DNA of 64,000 nt from Chthonomonas sp. UBA2387 (GTDB lineage: Bacteria; Armatimonadota; Fimbriimonadia; Fimbriimonadales; Fimbriimonadaceae), in the NCBI GenBank assembly GCA_002343445.1, contig DDSP01000067.1, forward strand, positions 21,559-85,558. The letters run 5' to 3'. A program made the position numbers and the translations under genes. The notes beneath the pieces are model-generated. The model did not search any database and was not told the DNA's origin. It was given only the letters and a program-made list of their open reading frames with translations. Positions 7,707-15,128 of this stretch are shown one piece after another. The stretch's first letter is position 1, and every line of letters begins with the position of its first letter.

Positions 7707-8306
7707 GTGCCTCGATGGCGAAAGAACCTGATCAGAGCCTTGAAACGACCCGACACTGCCATTGACTGCGTCCTCGCGAATCCGAAGGAGTCCTCAAAGG
7801 AGGATCGCGATCAGTGCTTCTGGTACGTCGTCTCCAAGATCACGGGCACGATCAGGAGGGCAAGAGACTGGGAGGACCTGATGACCCCTTTCTACCTTCG
7901 CTTCCAGAGGTGCTTGTCAAGACGCGTTGAACCGATCAACGACGAACAGCACCTCATCAGGCTTTCTCGGCAAATGTTCGAGAATTGCCGAATCGATGCC
8001 GAAAGGCTGAGGGCGGCAAGGGAGTCGAGGCTACAGTCGCTCAACGATACGGTCGAAGCGGTTCCAAACGCAAGGTCGACTCCGACCGAAAGAATCGTTA
8101 GGGTCGTACCACTCATGGATTGCATCAACCAACTTCCCGAGCCACAACAGACCATCGTTCGGCTCGTCGATCTGGAGGGGCGATCCCAGAGGGAGGTGGC
8201 GATCGAGCTCGATTTGGGCGAGAGACACGTCAGTCGCCTTCGAAAAAGTGCTCATGAACAGCTGAACGAGTGCATGAGGGGCCGAAAGAGGTCCAAGAAA
8301 CAATGA
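7707..8306 (+). CDS. ECF-like RNA polymerase sigma factor
   Basis: This 199-residue protein starts at GTG behind GAAGGA. Residues about 35-95 resemble sigma region 2 (WEDLMTPFYLRFQRCL, then LIRLSRQMFENCRIDAERLR, like the region 2.2-2.4 helix), and residues about 140-190 are a clear region 4 (LPEPQQTIVRLVDLEGRSQREVA then ERHVSRLRKSAHEQL, the DNA-reading helix-turn-helix). No region 3 is present, as in ECF factors. It overlaps the next gene by ATGA, so the two are translationally coupled and probably made in fixed ratio. Likely targets are the two genes with the matching GAAAC/GTCTA promoter on either side. No copy of that promoter was found in front of the sigma gene itself. Confidence 0.82.
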   Translation: MPRWRKNLIRALKRPDTAIDCVLANPKESSKEDRDQCFWYVVSKITGTIRRARDWEDLMTPFYLRFQRCLSRRVEPINDEQHLIRLSRQMFENCRIDAERLRAARESRLQSLNDTVEAVPNARSTPTERIVRVVPLMDCINQLPEPQQTIVRLVDLEGRSQREVAIELDLGERHVSRLRKSAHEQLNECMRGRKRSKKQ

Positions 8307-9124
8307 ACATTCCCGAATTCTCTGAAATCCTCCTTCTGGCGGAGGAGGTCGCCTTCGAGGAGCAATACGGAATCTCCCTGGAGGAGTTTGACTCCTATCT
8401 TGCGGGCGACCTCGAGGACCCTTCGGCTCGGCAGCGGGTTGAACGGGCCATCGAGGAAGCGGAAGACCTGCGGCTCATCGCCAACAAGGCGGGTGAGGTG
8501 GTAGCAAGCGTTGAACCGGGAGGAGCTTTTAGACTCGCCGTTGAGGCGGCGAGCAATGCCAAATCTCAGGGCGCCGACGCATTGCGCGAGCTCATCAAGA
8601 CCACCGATGACCCCAGGACCCGCCAAATCGCCACAGCGTTCCTCGAAGACGTCGAGAGCGCTCACATTCCTCAGCAGTTCGGTCCCGCAGAACTCGCGCA
8701 AGATTCATTCCTGGCTCGTCTAGCGGCCGCGCTCAATGCTGCAGGCCAGCGCTTGCTCAATGATGCCTTCATCCTTCAGCGTCCAGCGGCACAGCACCTG
8801 GGATCGGGCCTTCCGCCACTGCGACTTGACCTAGATCTGTCCCCAGAGATCGGCATGTTCTTTGTCAGGCCAGTGATCGCCATAAGCTATACCTGTACAA
8901 GGAGATTCGCTACCTTAACAATGCAACTGCCCAACTTCGTTCAACCCGACGAGTCGACGACACTCATGCTGCAAATCATTCATCACTATAAGACCTCTGC
9001 GATTCGGCAGGAAGTAGAGTTAACTCCTGGTGTTCCGTCCAAACCGGTCCGCATACCAATAGATCGCTTCCCTATTCAAGTCAAGCTGATCATCACGATG
9101 CTTCAGGATCCTAGCGATGCATAA
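8303..9124 (+). CDS. Putative sigma regulator (anti-sigma-like), sigma/CHAT operon
   Basis: A 273-residue protein whose ATG overlaps the sigma stop. The segment EFDSYLAGDLEDPSARQRVE (about residues 20-40) has the pattern of the first helix of anti-sigma factors (Y-L-x-G-x-L, then acidic-Arg helix), but the usual His-Cys-Cys zinc motif is absent. The middle is helical and Ala/Glu-rich. The last ~100 residues look beta-rich with alternating hydrophobics, ending in IDRFPIQVKLIITMLQD. No membrane segment is seen, so it is probably cytosolic. Position between a sigma gene and a CHAT gene suggests it links the two, for example by holding the sigma factor until released. That role is an inference. 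Confidence 0.55.
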   Translation: MNIPEFSEILLLAEEVAFEEQYGISLEEFDSYLAGDLEDPSARQRVERAIEEAEDLRLIANKAGEVVASVEPGGAFRLAVEAASNAKSQGADALRELIKTTDDPRTRQIATAFLEDVESAHIPQQFGPAELAQDSFLARLAAALNAAGQRLLNDAFILQRPAAQHLGSGLPPLRLDLDLSPEIGMFFVRPVIAISYTCTRRFATLTMQLPNFVQPDESTTLMLQIIHHYKTSAIRQEVELTPGVPSKPVRIPIDRFPIQVKLIITMLQDPSDA

Positions 9125-11855
9125 TCAGACACACGTTCTCGATCGCGCACTTCTCGCGATCTCGAAGGCTCAGCCGGTCGATTTATCTGATTTCTTTGCC
9201 GCCAAGTCTCCAGAAAGATGCCTCTATGACTGGGTTTCTCAAACCATCCTCGAGCCCGCTCATGCACGCCTTGATGCTGGCGACAAGCCCAGCCCACCAG
9301 ATGACCTCCTCCACCGCATTCGCTTAGTGGAGCTAATCATGAGCACCTGCAGTCCCTCCTGGACGAAGCGACAGAGAGCTACCTTAGACTATTGCTACGT
9401 GCATCTGTTGGCTAGCCGCACAACAACCCAACCCAACACCCTATCCCAAGCAGTTGAACAACTCAAAGCACTTCAAAAGACTTTAGCTGTATCACGCAGT
9501 TCCTGCGCCATGCATTCCCACGTAGCCTGGACACTAGCCGCACTTCAAGAAACATCAGCGGCATCCGAAGCAGATTGGAACGAGGTTGCCTCATCTCTAC
9601 GTGTTGCTCTACACGTGCATCCCGCCCTATCGCCCCGAGGCCTCTACTCAGGTGCGGCAACCCGAATTTATGCCATGCCGGATCGGATCCGCGAAGCGCT
9701 TCTGAATGACCTTAAGCGACCGTTGCTATGGGCATACGCTTGGATTTCTCCTATCACGATCGATCATCGGAGGAACATGGTTCCATCAGACCGCGCCGCC
9801 GATAGGCAAGCGCTCGTTGTCCTTCTCTTGGACTGCGGTGTTCAAAAACTGCACGACTTCCTAGCGCGTGAACTAGGTGGCCTCAGCGAGTTGGAGATAG
9901 GGCCAGAGAGAAACCGCATCACAAGGGCTTCCGAGTACAAGAATCGCCTGGCCAGTATCATGGCAGAGCTGACGCTCGGGGCTGAGCCTGAACCCGTCCA
10001 GGCACAGCCCCACGACATAAAGTCAGCAGCAAAGCTTGAAGTCGCGATAGCATCGTATCACGCGATGCGGCTTGACTCAGCTTTTCAGCAGTTGTTCGAA
10101 GCGGTCGTTGGTGCGTGTGAGGACGCGGATTTCGAGACAATGGCTTCGGCAATGAGTTACATTTGCACGCATGTCGGCTTTGCGCAAGGCTGGCATCAGT
10201 TCGACCCAATAAAGTCTCTCTATCGCAATTGGTTTACTAAGCTGGCAGGCGATCGATTGGCAGGCTATCTCGTCATCGGGCAAGGCGACCCATGGCTAGA
10301 CGGCGCCCCTAAAGAGACATCTGCTCTGCCGATTGAGACGTGCTTAACCTTGTTAATACCGCGCATAAATGAGCTAAAAGCGTCAAGTCAGGAGAAATCG
10401 GAGGCCGCATGGGCATTGGTAGCGGCATCTGCAGACCGACGCAAATGCGATAGCATCGACAAGTCGGTGTGTCATGTGGATCAGCTTCAAACCAGTTTGG
10501 CTGAAGCTAATGCTAGCTTGGCTTGGCAAATTCTAGTGCGCAACCTGGCCAGGAACCTCATTGGTATTAATCGTGTGCGTTGGTTGATTGCGTATTTTGA
10601 TGTTCTTCATGATCAAATGAAGTCTCTGAAGACGCTGTCGTTAATGCCGTGTTTAGATGAAGGGGTAGTGTTGGCGCACTGTAGACGACTTGTCGAACAC
10701 TTAGATAAGGCGCTATATCAGTTAGCACTCGCTGTGCCGCCAGAGCGATTGAACGATGTCACAGCGAAGTCGGTTGCATGCAAGAGCTGGCACATCATGT
10801 GTGACTGCGAGGAGCACGCTAATGTCAATATAGCACTGAATCAAAGCGAAGCTATATTGGATTGGATTGTTGGCGAGAAGGGAGGTGTTCTTGTCGTCAT
10901 GAGAGGCGCAGATACATTTCGGTTCGAATTGAATCTTACCCCGGAATATTTGACAGGATGGCGAAACCGCATGTCGCAGTGCTTTTCTAGGGATGCTAGA
11001 GAGCATTTTCCAAAGCACGCTCTTGCGCCGTTGGAAGCAGATGCCCCTTTTGTGAATAGCCAAGCAGAACAGCGGGCAGCTCGGCTGTGGCAAGAGTTGT
11101 CGGGCGGAGCGTTACCCCAAGCTGCAAGGAAAATGCTGATGGACGTTAAACGTGTTTGGGTCTGTCCGTCAGGGCTACTTGCCAACTTGCCCATTCATTG
11201 CTTGCAATATGACGAGGATTCCGTCCTGTTTGAAAGATTTGATTCTAGCTATTTGGTGACGCCAAGACGACCACTTCGAATGTGTCAGGTGGCTAACTGT
11301 GCGGTTCTAGTTAGTCGGGAGCTTCATCTTGACCATGCGATCGAGGAGCAAGGCGACTGTAGGAACGTTGAACAGTGGTTGCGTGATCTGCATGAGGATT
11401 GCGTAGGTATTTTGCTTGGGGAAGGATCATACGATGCAGACGGCGAGGCTCAACTTCAATTTGATTACGGCGCGAGGGTTGGAGCGTCAGACTTGTGGTA
11501 TCGTACTGGGTGGCTGGAAAATCGTCATATGTGGATAGTTGCATGTGAGTCTGGGCGGCGTCCTAGTAAGGTTAGGCGAGGTGCCCTACCTTGTGAGAGG
11601 TCGTTGGTATTGAGTTGCTTGGCTTCTGGGGCCAGCGGTGTTGGGGGATGCATTTGGCAGGTAGGAAGGAAGAATGCATTAGAGTTTGTTAATCAGTGGC
11701 TTGGCGTCTGTGATCATCCTGGCTCTGGCAGCGCAGGTTCGCGGGATTCGGCTTGGGTGTATACTAGGACAATGAGGGAGCGCATATGTGGGGCTGAAAG
11801 TGTAACAGGGAAACTTGGATTGGTAGGGTCGTTTGTGTGGTATGTGCGATCATAG
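9117..11855 (+). CDS. Large CHAT-like (caspase-like) protein with altered catalytic His
   Basis: A 912-residue protein overlapping the previous gene by 8 bases. The first ~580 residues are helical without a clear repeat. The C-terminal ~270 residues follow the CHAT pattern: GLLANLPIHCLQ in the place of the conserved G-P-L-x-x-L-P-x-H-A-L block, a loop at about 765-775, and the Cys block IVACESG (Cys about 810), followed by a Gly/Ala/Cys-rich helix and W-Q-V-G. In CHAT peptidases the loop carries the catalytic His in an H-G pair; here it reads ILLGEGSYD with Glu at that place (about 769). The domain may therefore be a non-cleaving sensor or use another residue. From about 9900 on, base composition is more AT-rich than neighbours, which suggests transfer. 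Confidence 0.65.
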   Translation: MHNQTHVLDRALLAISKAQPVDLSDFFAAKSPERCLYDWVSQTILEPAHARLDAGDKPSPPDDLLHRIRLVELIMSTCSPSWTKRQRATLDYCYVHLLASRTTTQPNTLSQAVEQLKALQKTLAVSRSSCAMHSHVAWTLAALQETSAASEADWNEVASSLRVALHVHPALSPRGLYSGAATRIYAMPDRIREALLNDLKRPLLWAYAWISPITIDHRRNMVPSDRAADRQALVVLLLDCGVQKLHDFLARELGGLSELEIGPERNRITRASEYKNRLASIMAELTLGAEPEPVQAQPHDIKSAAKLEVAIASYHAMRLDSAFQQLFEAVVGACEDADFETMASAMSYICTHVGFAQGWHQFDPIKSLYRNWFTKLAGDRLAGYLVIGQGDPWLDGAPKETSALPIETCLTLLIPRINELKASSQEKSEAAWALVAASADRRKCDSIDKSVCHVDQLQTSLAEANASLAWQILVRNLARNLIGINRVRWLIAYFDVLHDQMKSLKTLSLMPCLDEGVVLAHCRRLVEHLDKALYQLALAVPPERLNDVTAKSVACKSWHIMCDCEEHANVNIALNQSEAILDWIVGEKGGVLVVMRGADTFRFELNLTPEYLTGWRNRMSQCFSRDAREHFPKHALAPLEADAPFVNSQAEQRAARLWQELSGGALPQAARKMLMDVKRVWVCPSGLLANLPIHCLQYDEDSVLFERFDSSYLVTPRRPLRMCQVANCAVLVSRELHLDHAIEEQGDCRNVEQWLRDLHEDCVGILLGEGSYDADGEAQLQFDYGARVGASDLWYRTGWLENRHMWIVACESGRRPSKVRRGALPCERSLVLSCLASGASGVGGCIWQVGRKNALEFVNQWLGVCDHPGSGSAGSRDSAWVYTRTMRERICGAESVTGKLGLVGSFVWYVRS

Positions 11856-12182
11856 CGAGAGGCGGTTTGGGTTCAGATTGAGGCGAGGTAAACTCGCGGG
11901 TCGTGGTCAAAGCGAGGAGATGGATCGTGGGTCCGAGAAATGGGTTTGGGCGAGTTTGCTTCTGCTCCAAAGCGGAAGCACTCCGTAGGGGGATGAAGAC
12001 GGCCTACAAGGCCGGCATGCCTGCCCACGTCTGGGCCGCTTTCGTCCTTTTCGGCTCGCCGGATTAGGTTCGGACGGAGACTTTGTTTGCCTTTTTGCGA
12101 TGACCGTGTCCGAAACGGTCCTCTCGACACGCTGTCTAGGGTGAAGGGTTGCGGATCGAGCGCAATCCTGCAGGACACAACC
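11856..12182. other. Intergenic region with ECF promoter
   Basis: About 330 bases between the CHAT gene and a small gene. The second ECF-type promoter copy lies at 12104-12144. The first 240 bases show no convincing gene or terminator. Confidence 0.4.
12104..12144 (+). promoter_or_regulatory. ECF-sigma-type promoter, copy 2
   Basis: CCGTGTCCGAAACGG (12104-12118), a 14-base gap, then TGTCTA (12133-12138) and GGGTGA. It matches the element at 6856-6896 in both boxes and in spacing, while the bases between differ. A short T run precedes both copies. Confidence 0.65.
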
Positions 12183-12422
12183 ATGAGCAACCGCGAGGTC
12201 AAGTACCACAACAAAGGCCAGTCGGACGGGGCCCAGGGCAAATACGATCCGCCGATCGGCACCCTGGAGACCCTGTTCGGGCCCATCATCGGCTACGACG
12301 TCGAGGCCCAGAGGTCCTACGACGCCGGTTACCAGAACGGGCGCGACTACCCCTCGTCCGCGGGAGGCTCCTCCGGTTCCGGAGGCTCTTCGGGCGGTGG
12401 CGGCAGCAAGTCGTCCAAGTAG
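12183..12422 (+). CDS. Small Gly/Ser-tailed protein, putative ECF target
   Basis: A 79-residue protein without signal peptide or membrane segment. The N-terminal part has repeated polar motifs (GQSDGAQGKYDPP, SYDAGYQNGRD), and the C-terminus is a flexible Gly/Ser stretch. Proteins with this G-Q-x-D-x-x-x-G-K-Y-x-P-P pattern exist in other bacteria without known function. It follows the second ECF-type promoter by about 38 bases and is closed by a hairpin, so it is a single-gene transcription unit and a candidate output of the sigma/CHAT operon. The start was chosen because it follows the promoter and begins the conserved-looking segment; the ribosome site (CAGGAC) is weak. Confidence 0.6.
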   Translation: MSNREVKYHNKGQSDGAQGKYDPPIGTLETLFGPIIGYDVEAQRSYDAGYQNGRDYPSSAGGSSGSGGSSGGGGSKSSK

Positions 12423-12433
12423 CGCCAACGACC

Positions 12434-12463
12434 GCGAGCCCCCGCCCCGTGTAGGGGGCTCGC
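12434..12463 (+). terminator. Hairpin, probable terminator
   Basis: A 10-bp perfect stem (12434-12443 with 12454-12463) around a 10-base loop, 12 bases past the stop; there is no T tract. Confidence 0.5.
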
Positions 12464-12477
12464 ACAACCCCGATTCC

Positions 12478-13074
12478 ATGTCCTCCGAGAAGCCAGAGTC
12501 CAGTGCGAGACCTTCGATCCGCTTGGCCGGCGGAGGTCTGTCTCTTGTTCCTCCCGATCGCAAGTACTGGGAAGCGATCCGGGTATGGGAGTCGGACCCA
12601 TCCGAATCGCACCTGTGGACGCACCGCCGCGCGATCCTCTACGACGAAGAGTTCGCCCGGTCCTTCGAGCAGAGGTTGCGCCACTACCATCCCTGGTACT
12701 TCGTGATCCTGGTCGGCGACGCTCCGGCCGGTTTCGTCTACGCCTACGAGATCGAGCCCAACGACAGCGCTTTCGTGACGGTGTACACAGCGCGCGAGCA
12801 TCGAGGAACGGCCGCGACGATTCGTGCTTTGGCCCGGTTCTTGCACTGGATGTTCTCGATTCAGCCGCTTCGGGTGGTTTGGGCCGACGTCTTTTCCTAC
12901 AACTCCGCCAGTATCAGCCTCTTGGAGACGGCGGGCTTCAGCCGGTCAGGCGAGATTCGGCGAGCCCGGTTCTTTCAGGGCGAGTACCACGACCTCTACC
13001 GCTACGAACTCGAGCGGGCCGCCTTCTACGAGCGACATACGAAGGTTCTGGACCGGGACAGCCGCCGACGATAG
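12478..13074 (+). CDS. GNAT family N-acetyltransferase
   Basis: A 198-residue protein with the RimJ/RimL-like GNAT layout: an N-terminal strand and helix, a central sheet ending VYAYEIEPNDSAFVTVYT, the acetyl-CoA loop region REHRGTAATIRALARFLHWMF (about residues 103-122, in place of Q/R-x-x-G-x-G/A), then the late W-A-D-V-F-S-Y-N-x-A-S-I-S-L-L-E-x-A-G-F block typical of the fold. It would move an acetyl group from acetyl-CoA to an amine of unknown substrate. It follows a hairpin and so is probably transcribed separately from the small gene before it. The next gene has its own upstream element. Confidence 0.75.
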   Translation: MSSEKPESSARPSIRLAGGGLSLVPPDRKYWEAIRVWESDPSESHLWTHRRAILYDEEFARSFEQRLRHYHPWYFVILVGDAPAGFVYAYEIEPNDSAFVTVYTAREHRGTAATIRALARFLHWMFSIQPLRVVWADVFSYNSASISLLETAGFSRSGEIRRARFFQGEYHDLYRYELERAAFYERHTKVLDRDSRRR

Positions 13075-13135
13075 AGTTTTTCTGCGATTCTTCTTCGCTT
13101 TCATGTCCGATTCGCCGTTCACGACACGCTTTTAC
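13075..13135 (+). promoter_or_regulatory. Degenerate relative of the ECF-promoter region
   Basis: TGTCCGA (13104-13110), an 11-base gap and CGACACGCT (13122-13130) repeat the same two blocks at the same distance as in front of the gene at 12183, with TTTTT/TGCGAT also shared further upstream. The GAAAC and GTCTA cores are not kept, so promoter activity with the same sigma factor is doubtful. Confidence 0.35.
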
Positions 13136-13141
13136 CAGTGT

Positions 13142-13564
13142 ATGAAGATCCACAGGAACATCCTTGCCGCCCTGGCTCTCTCGACCGCGCTCTCGCCCTC
13201 AGTCTCCGCCGACGACGCTCGGGTGCGTCCGGACTCGGATCACCGCGCCACGGGCCACCAGAACACCGCTCTTCTCTCCCCGCGGAGCGTTTACGGCTAC
13301 GTGCGCACCGCGCCTATGTTCCCGCTGGCCATGACGATGCGGGTGCACCTGCAGGGGCCGGGTGTCGACCGGTGGACGAAAGGCTATTGGCATCCCTTCT
13401 CGCCGTTTGGCTGGCGGTACTACTTCAACGGCGTCCCCACGGGCCGCGACTACACGATCACGGCACACCCCGAGTGGCTCTATCAGCCGCGAAGTGTGAG
13501 CTTCCACCTTCCCCGGGGCTTCTTCGACTACAAGGCGCCCGACATCATCCTCCGCATCCGGTAA
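13142..13564 (+). CDS. Small exported protein of unknown function
   Basis: A 140-residue product with a clear signal peptide (MKIHRNILAALALSTALSPSVSA, cleavage after residue 23). The mature part is rich in His, Pro and aromatic residues (HPFSPFGWRYYFNGVP) and could be a beta-rich domain; it has no Cys. No family was recognised. Its upstream region is related to that of the gene at 12183, so the two may have been controlled alike. There is no clear ribosome site. It resembles in style the other small exported proteins at 2626 and 6956, but no sequence homology among them was established by eye. Confidence 0.6.
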   Translation: MKIHRNILAALALSTALSPSVSADDARVRPDSDHRATGHQNTALLSPRSVYGYVRTAPMFPLAMTMRVHLQGPGVDRWTKGYWHPFSPFGWRYYFNGVPTGRDYTITAHPEWLYQPRSVSFHLPRGFFDYKAPDIILRIR

Positions 13565-13882
13565 GTCCTATCCCAAGGACGCTGGCCTTGGCGCTTGTCG
13601 AGTGTGAGTTCTGCTTTCGCGGGCCCTCGGCAAGCGCTCCAACAACGCAAGCCCTGTGCCAAGGACCTGTACCAACCGACGCGCCCCACGACCGCTCGCG
13701 CTTGGCGGGGTTTTCTGGACATCTCAAAGCTATCGGTGATCCGATCGGGGCCGTAGGTGGGAGGACTTGACCCTCCCGCGTTACGGGATCGGCAGATACC
13801 CTCGCAGCAATCCGAACGGGCCTGGAGCCTGAACGCTGAAGTCCTTGTTTCAGCCCGAAGCGGAATCCTCCATACTTGGTGG
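13565..13882. other. Intergenic region between convergent genes
   Basis: About 320 bases where an exported-protein gene and a minus-strand gene converge. A short hairpin at about 13761-13778 (GGGAGG / CCCTCC) has a loop somewhat like a tRNA T-arm on the minus strand, but no acceptor or anticodon stem could be built. Nothing else was found. Confidence 0.35.
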
Positions 13883-14794
13883 TCAGCCCTTCGCGGGCAG
13901 TCGCTCTGCGATTCGGTCGAGGTCCTTTTGCACGTCGCTGGCTCGCCTACGGGCACTGGCGACCGCCTTTCGGATCTCGTCTTCCGAGGCTGTCTCCGGA
14001 TTCTCGAGCAGGGCGCCGTAGACGAAGCGGTCCGACGCCGACATGCCCAAAACCCTGGTCTTGAACCAGACTTCGACGTTGGTGTTCGAGGACTTCGGGT
14101 GCGCGCCCCTCGGCCTTCCATTGCGGCCAAGGTTCATGGGCTTCCCGCGTTTGACCGAGCTCGGTTCTTTCCCCTGTCGGGACCAACGCCGCACAGCCTC
14201 CTCGAAGTCGCCGATGAGGCGGCTGTGCGGACCGAGGAGCCTCTTGAGTTCGTCCGCCACTGCGGTTTCGCTTTCGAGATCCCCCCAGTTTCCCCGCAGG
14301 ATCTCAAGGGCCCCGGCGGGGGGATCCGCCAACGTCTCGATCCCCTCCCGCAGTCCGCCCCATGCCTCGGCGACCTTCGTCGGCCATCGGCTTCTTCCGC
14401 TGGAGCCGAACAGACCCGGGCCGGGGATCGGCCGATTCTGCAGCCAGTGCCCGTAGGCTTGGGCCAGCAGCCGGACGTCCAGGTTCAGGTCCCGCGCGAT
14501 CGGTTCGAACTCGGACAGTCGGAGGGCGCAAAGCCCGAGCGCAACCAAGCGGGCCGAGGAGTTTCCTTTGTTCGCCATCCTCAACCGATGCTGGAGGGCT
14601 TCTCCGAACCTCGGATCGTCGGACGCGAAGAACACGTCCATCATCCGGGCCAGCAGCCGCCCGTCCGCCGCCGAGTCCCTGCGATTGTCGAACGCCACAC
14701 CGGGAGAATACACAAGAGCGAGGCGCAGGTCGCCCGGCGGGACTCGGTCCCGTCCCCTCGGCGAAAAAAACTCCAGCAATCGGCGCAGCCCCAT
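13883..14794 (-). CDS. Hypothetical protein next to serine recombinases
   Basis: A 303-residue, Arg-rich, soluble protein with no recognised family. The N-terminal ~160 residues are helical (MDVFFASDDPRFGEALQHRL, then LVALGLCALRLSEFEPIARD), the middle is basic, and the C-terminal ~60 residues form charged helices. Neither a signal peptide nor a membrane segment is present. It diverges from the recombinase genes across a 330-base gap, so it may be a cargo or accessory gene of the integrated element. The ATG follows an A-rich run (TACGAAAAA) that could serve as a -10 box of a leaderless transcript. Confidence 0.55.
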   Translation of the reverse strand: MGLRRLLEFFSPRGRDRVPPGDLRLALVYSPGVAFDNRRDSAADGRLLARMMDVFFASDDPRFGEALQHRLRMANKGNSSARLVALGLCALRLSEFEPIARDLNLDVRLLAQAYGHWLQNRPIPGPGLFGSSGRSRWPTKVAEAWGGLREGIETLADPPAGALEILRGNWGDLESETAVADELKRLLGPHSRLIGDFEEAVRRWSRQGKEPSSVKRGKPMNLGRNGRPRGAHPKSSNTNVEVWFKTRVLGMSASDRFVYGALLENPETASEDEIRKAVASARRRASDVQKDLDRIAERLPAKG

Positions 14795-15128
14795 TTTTTC
14801 GTACGCCGACCGGCCGGCTTAATCCCCACATGGACCGCGAGCCCGCACCGAATCCAGACCGCGAGCAGATGCCGCCAGCCGGGGCATCCAGCGTCGCCCG
14901 CCTGATTCGCGCGCTGGCCTCGCTTGCCACAGAAAACTACCATGAAGAAGCCGAATGTCCAACCCTCGAACCACGTCTCGCGATTGGCCGAGATCCTCTT
15001 GAGAGCGGTGCTGCGCTCCGAGAACGCTCCCGCAAGAGACGAGCGAGCCGCTCCCGATCCGAACCCAAAGCACGCCCCTCTTCAGGGGGATAAGTAGACA
15101 TCGGTCTGCTATACTTGCAACACCAACC
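14795..15128. other. Divergent promoter region of the serine-recombinase element
   Basis: Lies between the divergent gene at 13883-14794 and the first serine recombinase. TATACT at 15110-15115 is a good -10 box 13 bases before the recombinase ATG. One or two short frames (see 14942-15097) are possible but weak. Confidence 0.4.
14942..15097 (+). CDS. Possible short protein upstream of serine recombinase
   Basis: A 51-codon frame starting MKKPNVQPSNHVSRLAEILL, with an amphipathic helix followed by a charged tail, ends 31 bases before the recombinase. A second frame on the same strand (14830-15093) overlaps it and cannot be excluded. No ribosome site was seen for either. It is listed only because small regulators often sit here in such elements. 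Confidence 0.25.
   Translation: MKKPNVQPSNHVSRLAEILLRAVLRSENAPARDERAAPDPNPKHAPLQGDK

Noticed and set aside
13735..13800. tRNA-like T-arm on the minus strand
   Set aside because: Only one hairpin forms; acceptor, D and anticodon arms could not be built, and the T-loop lacks TTC.
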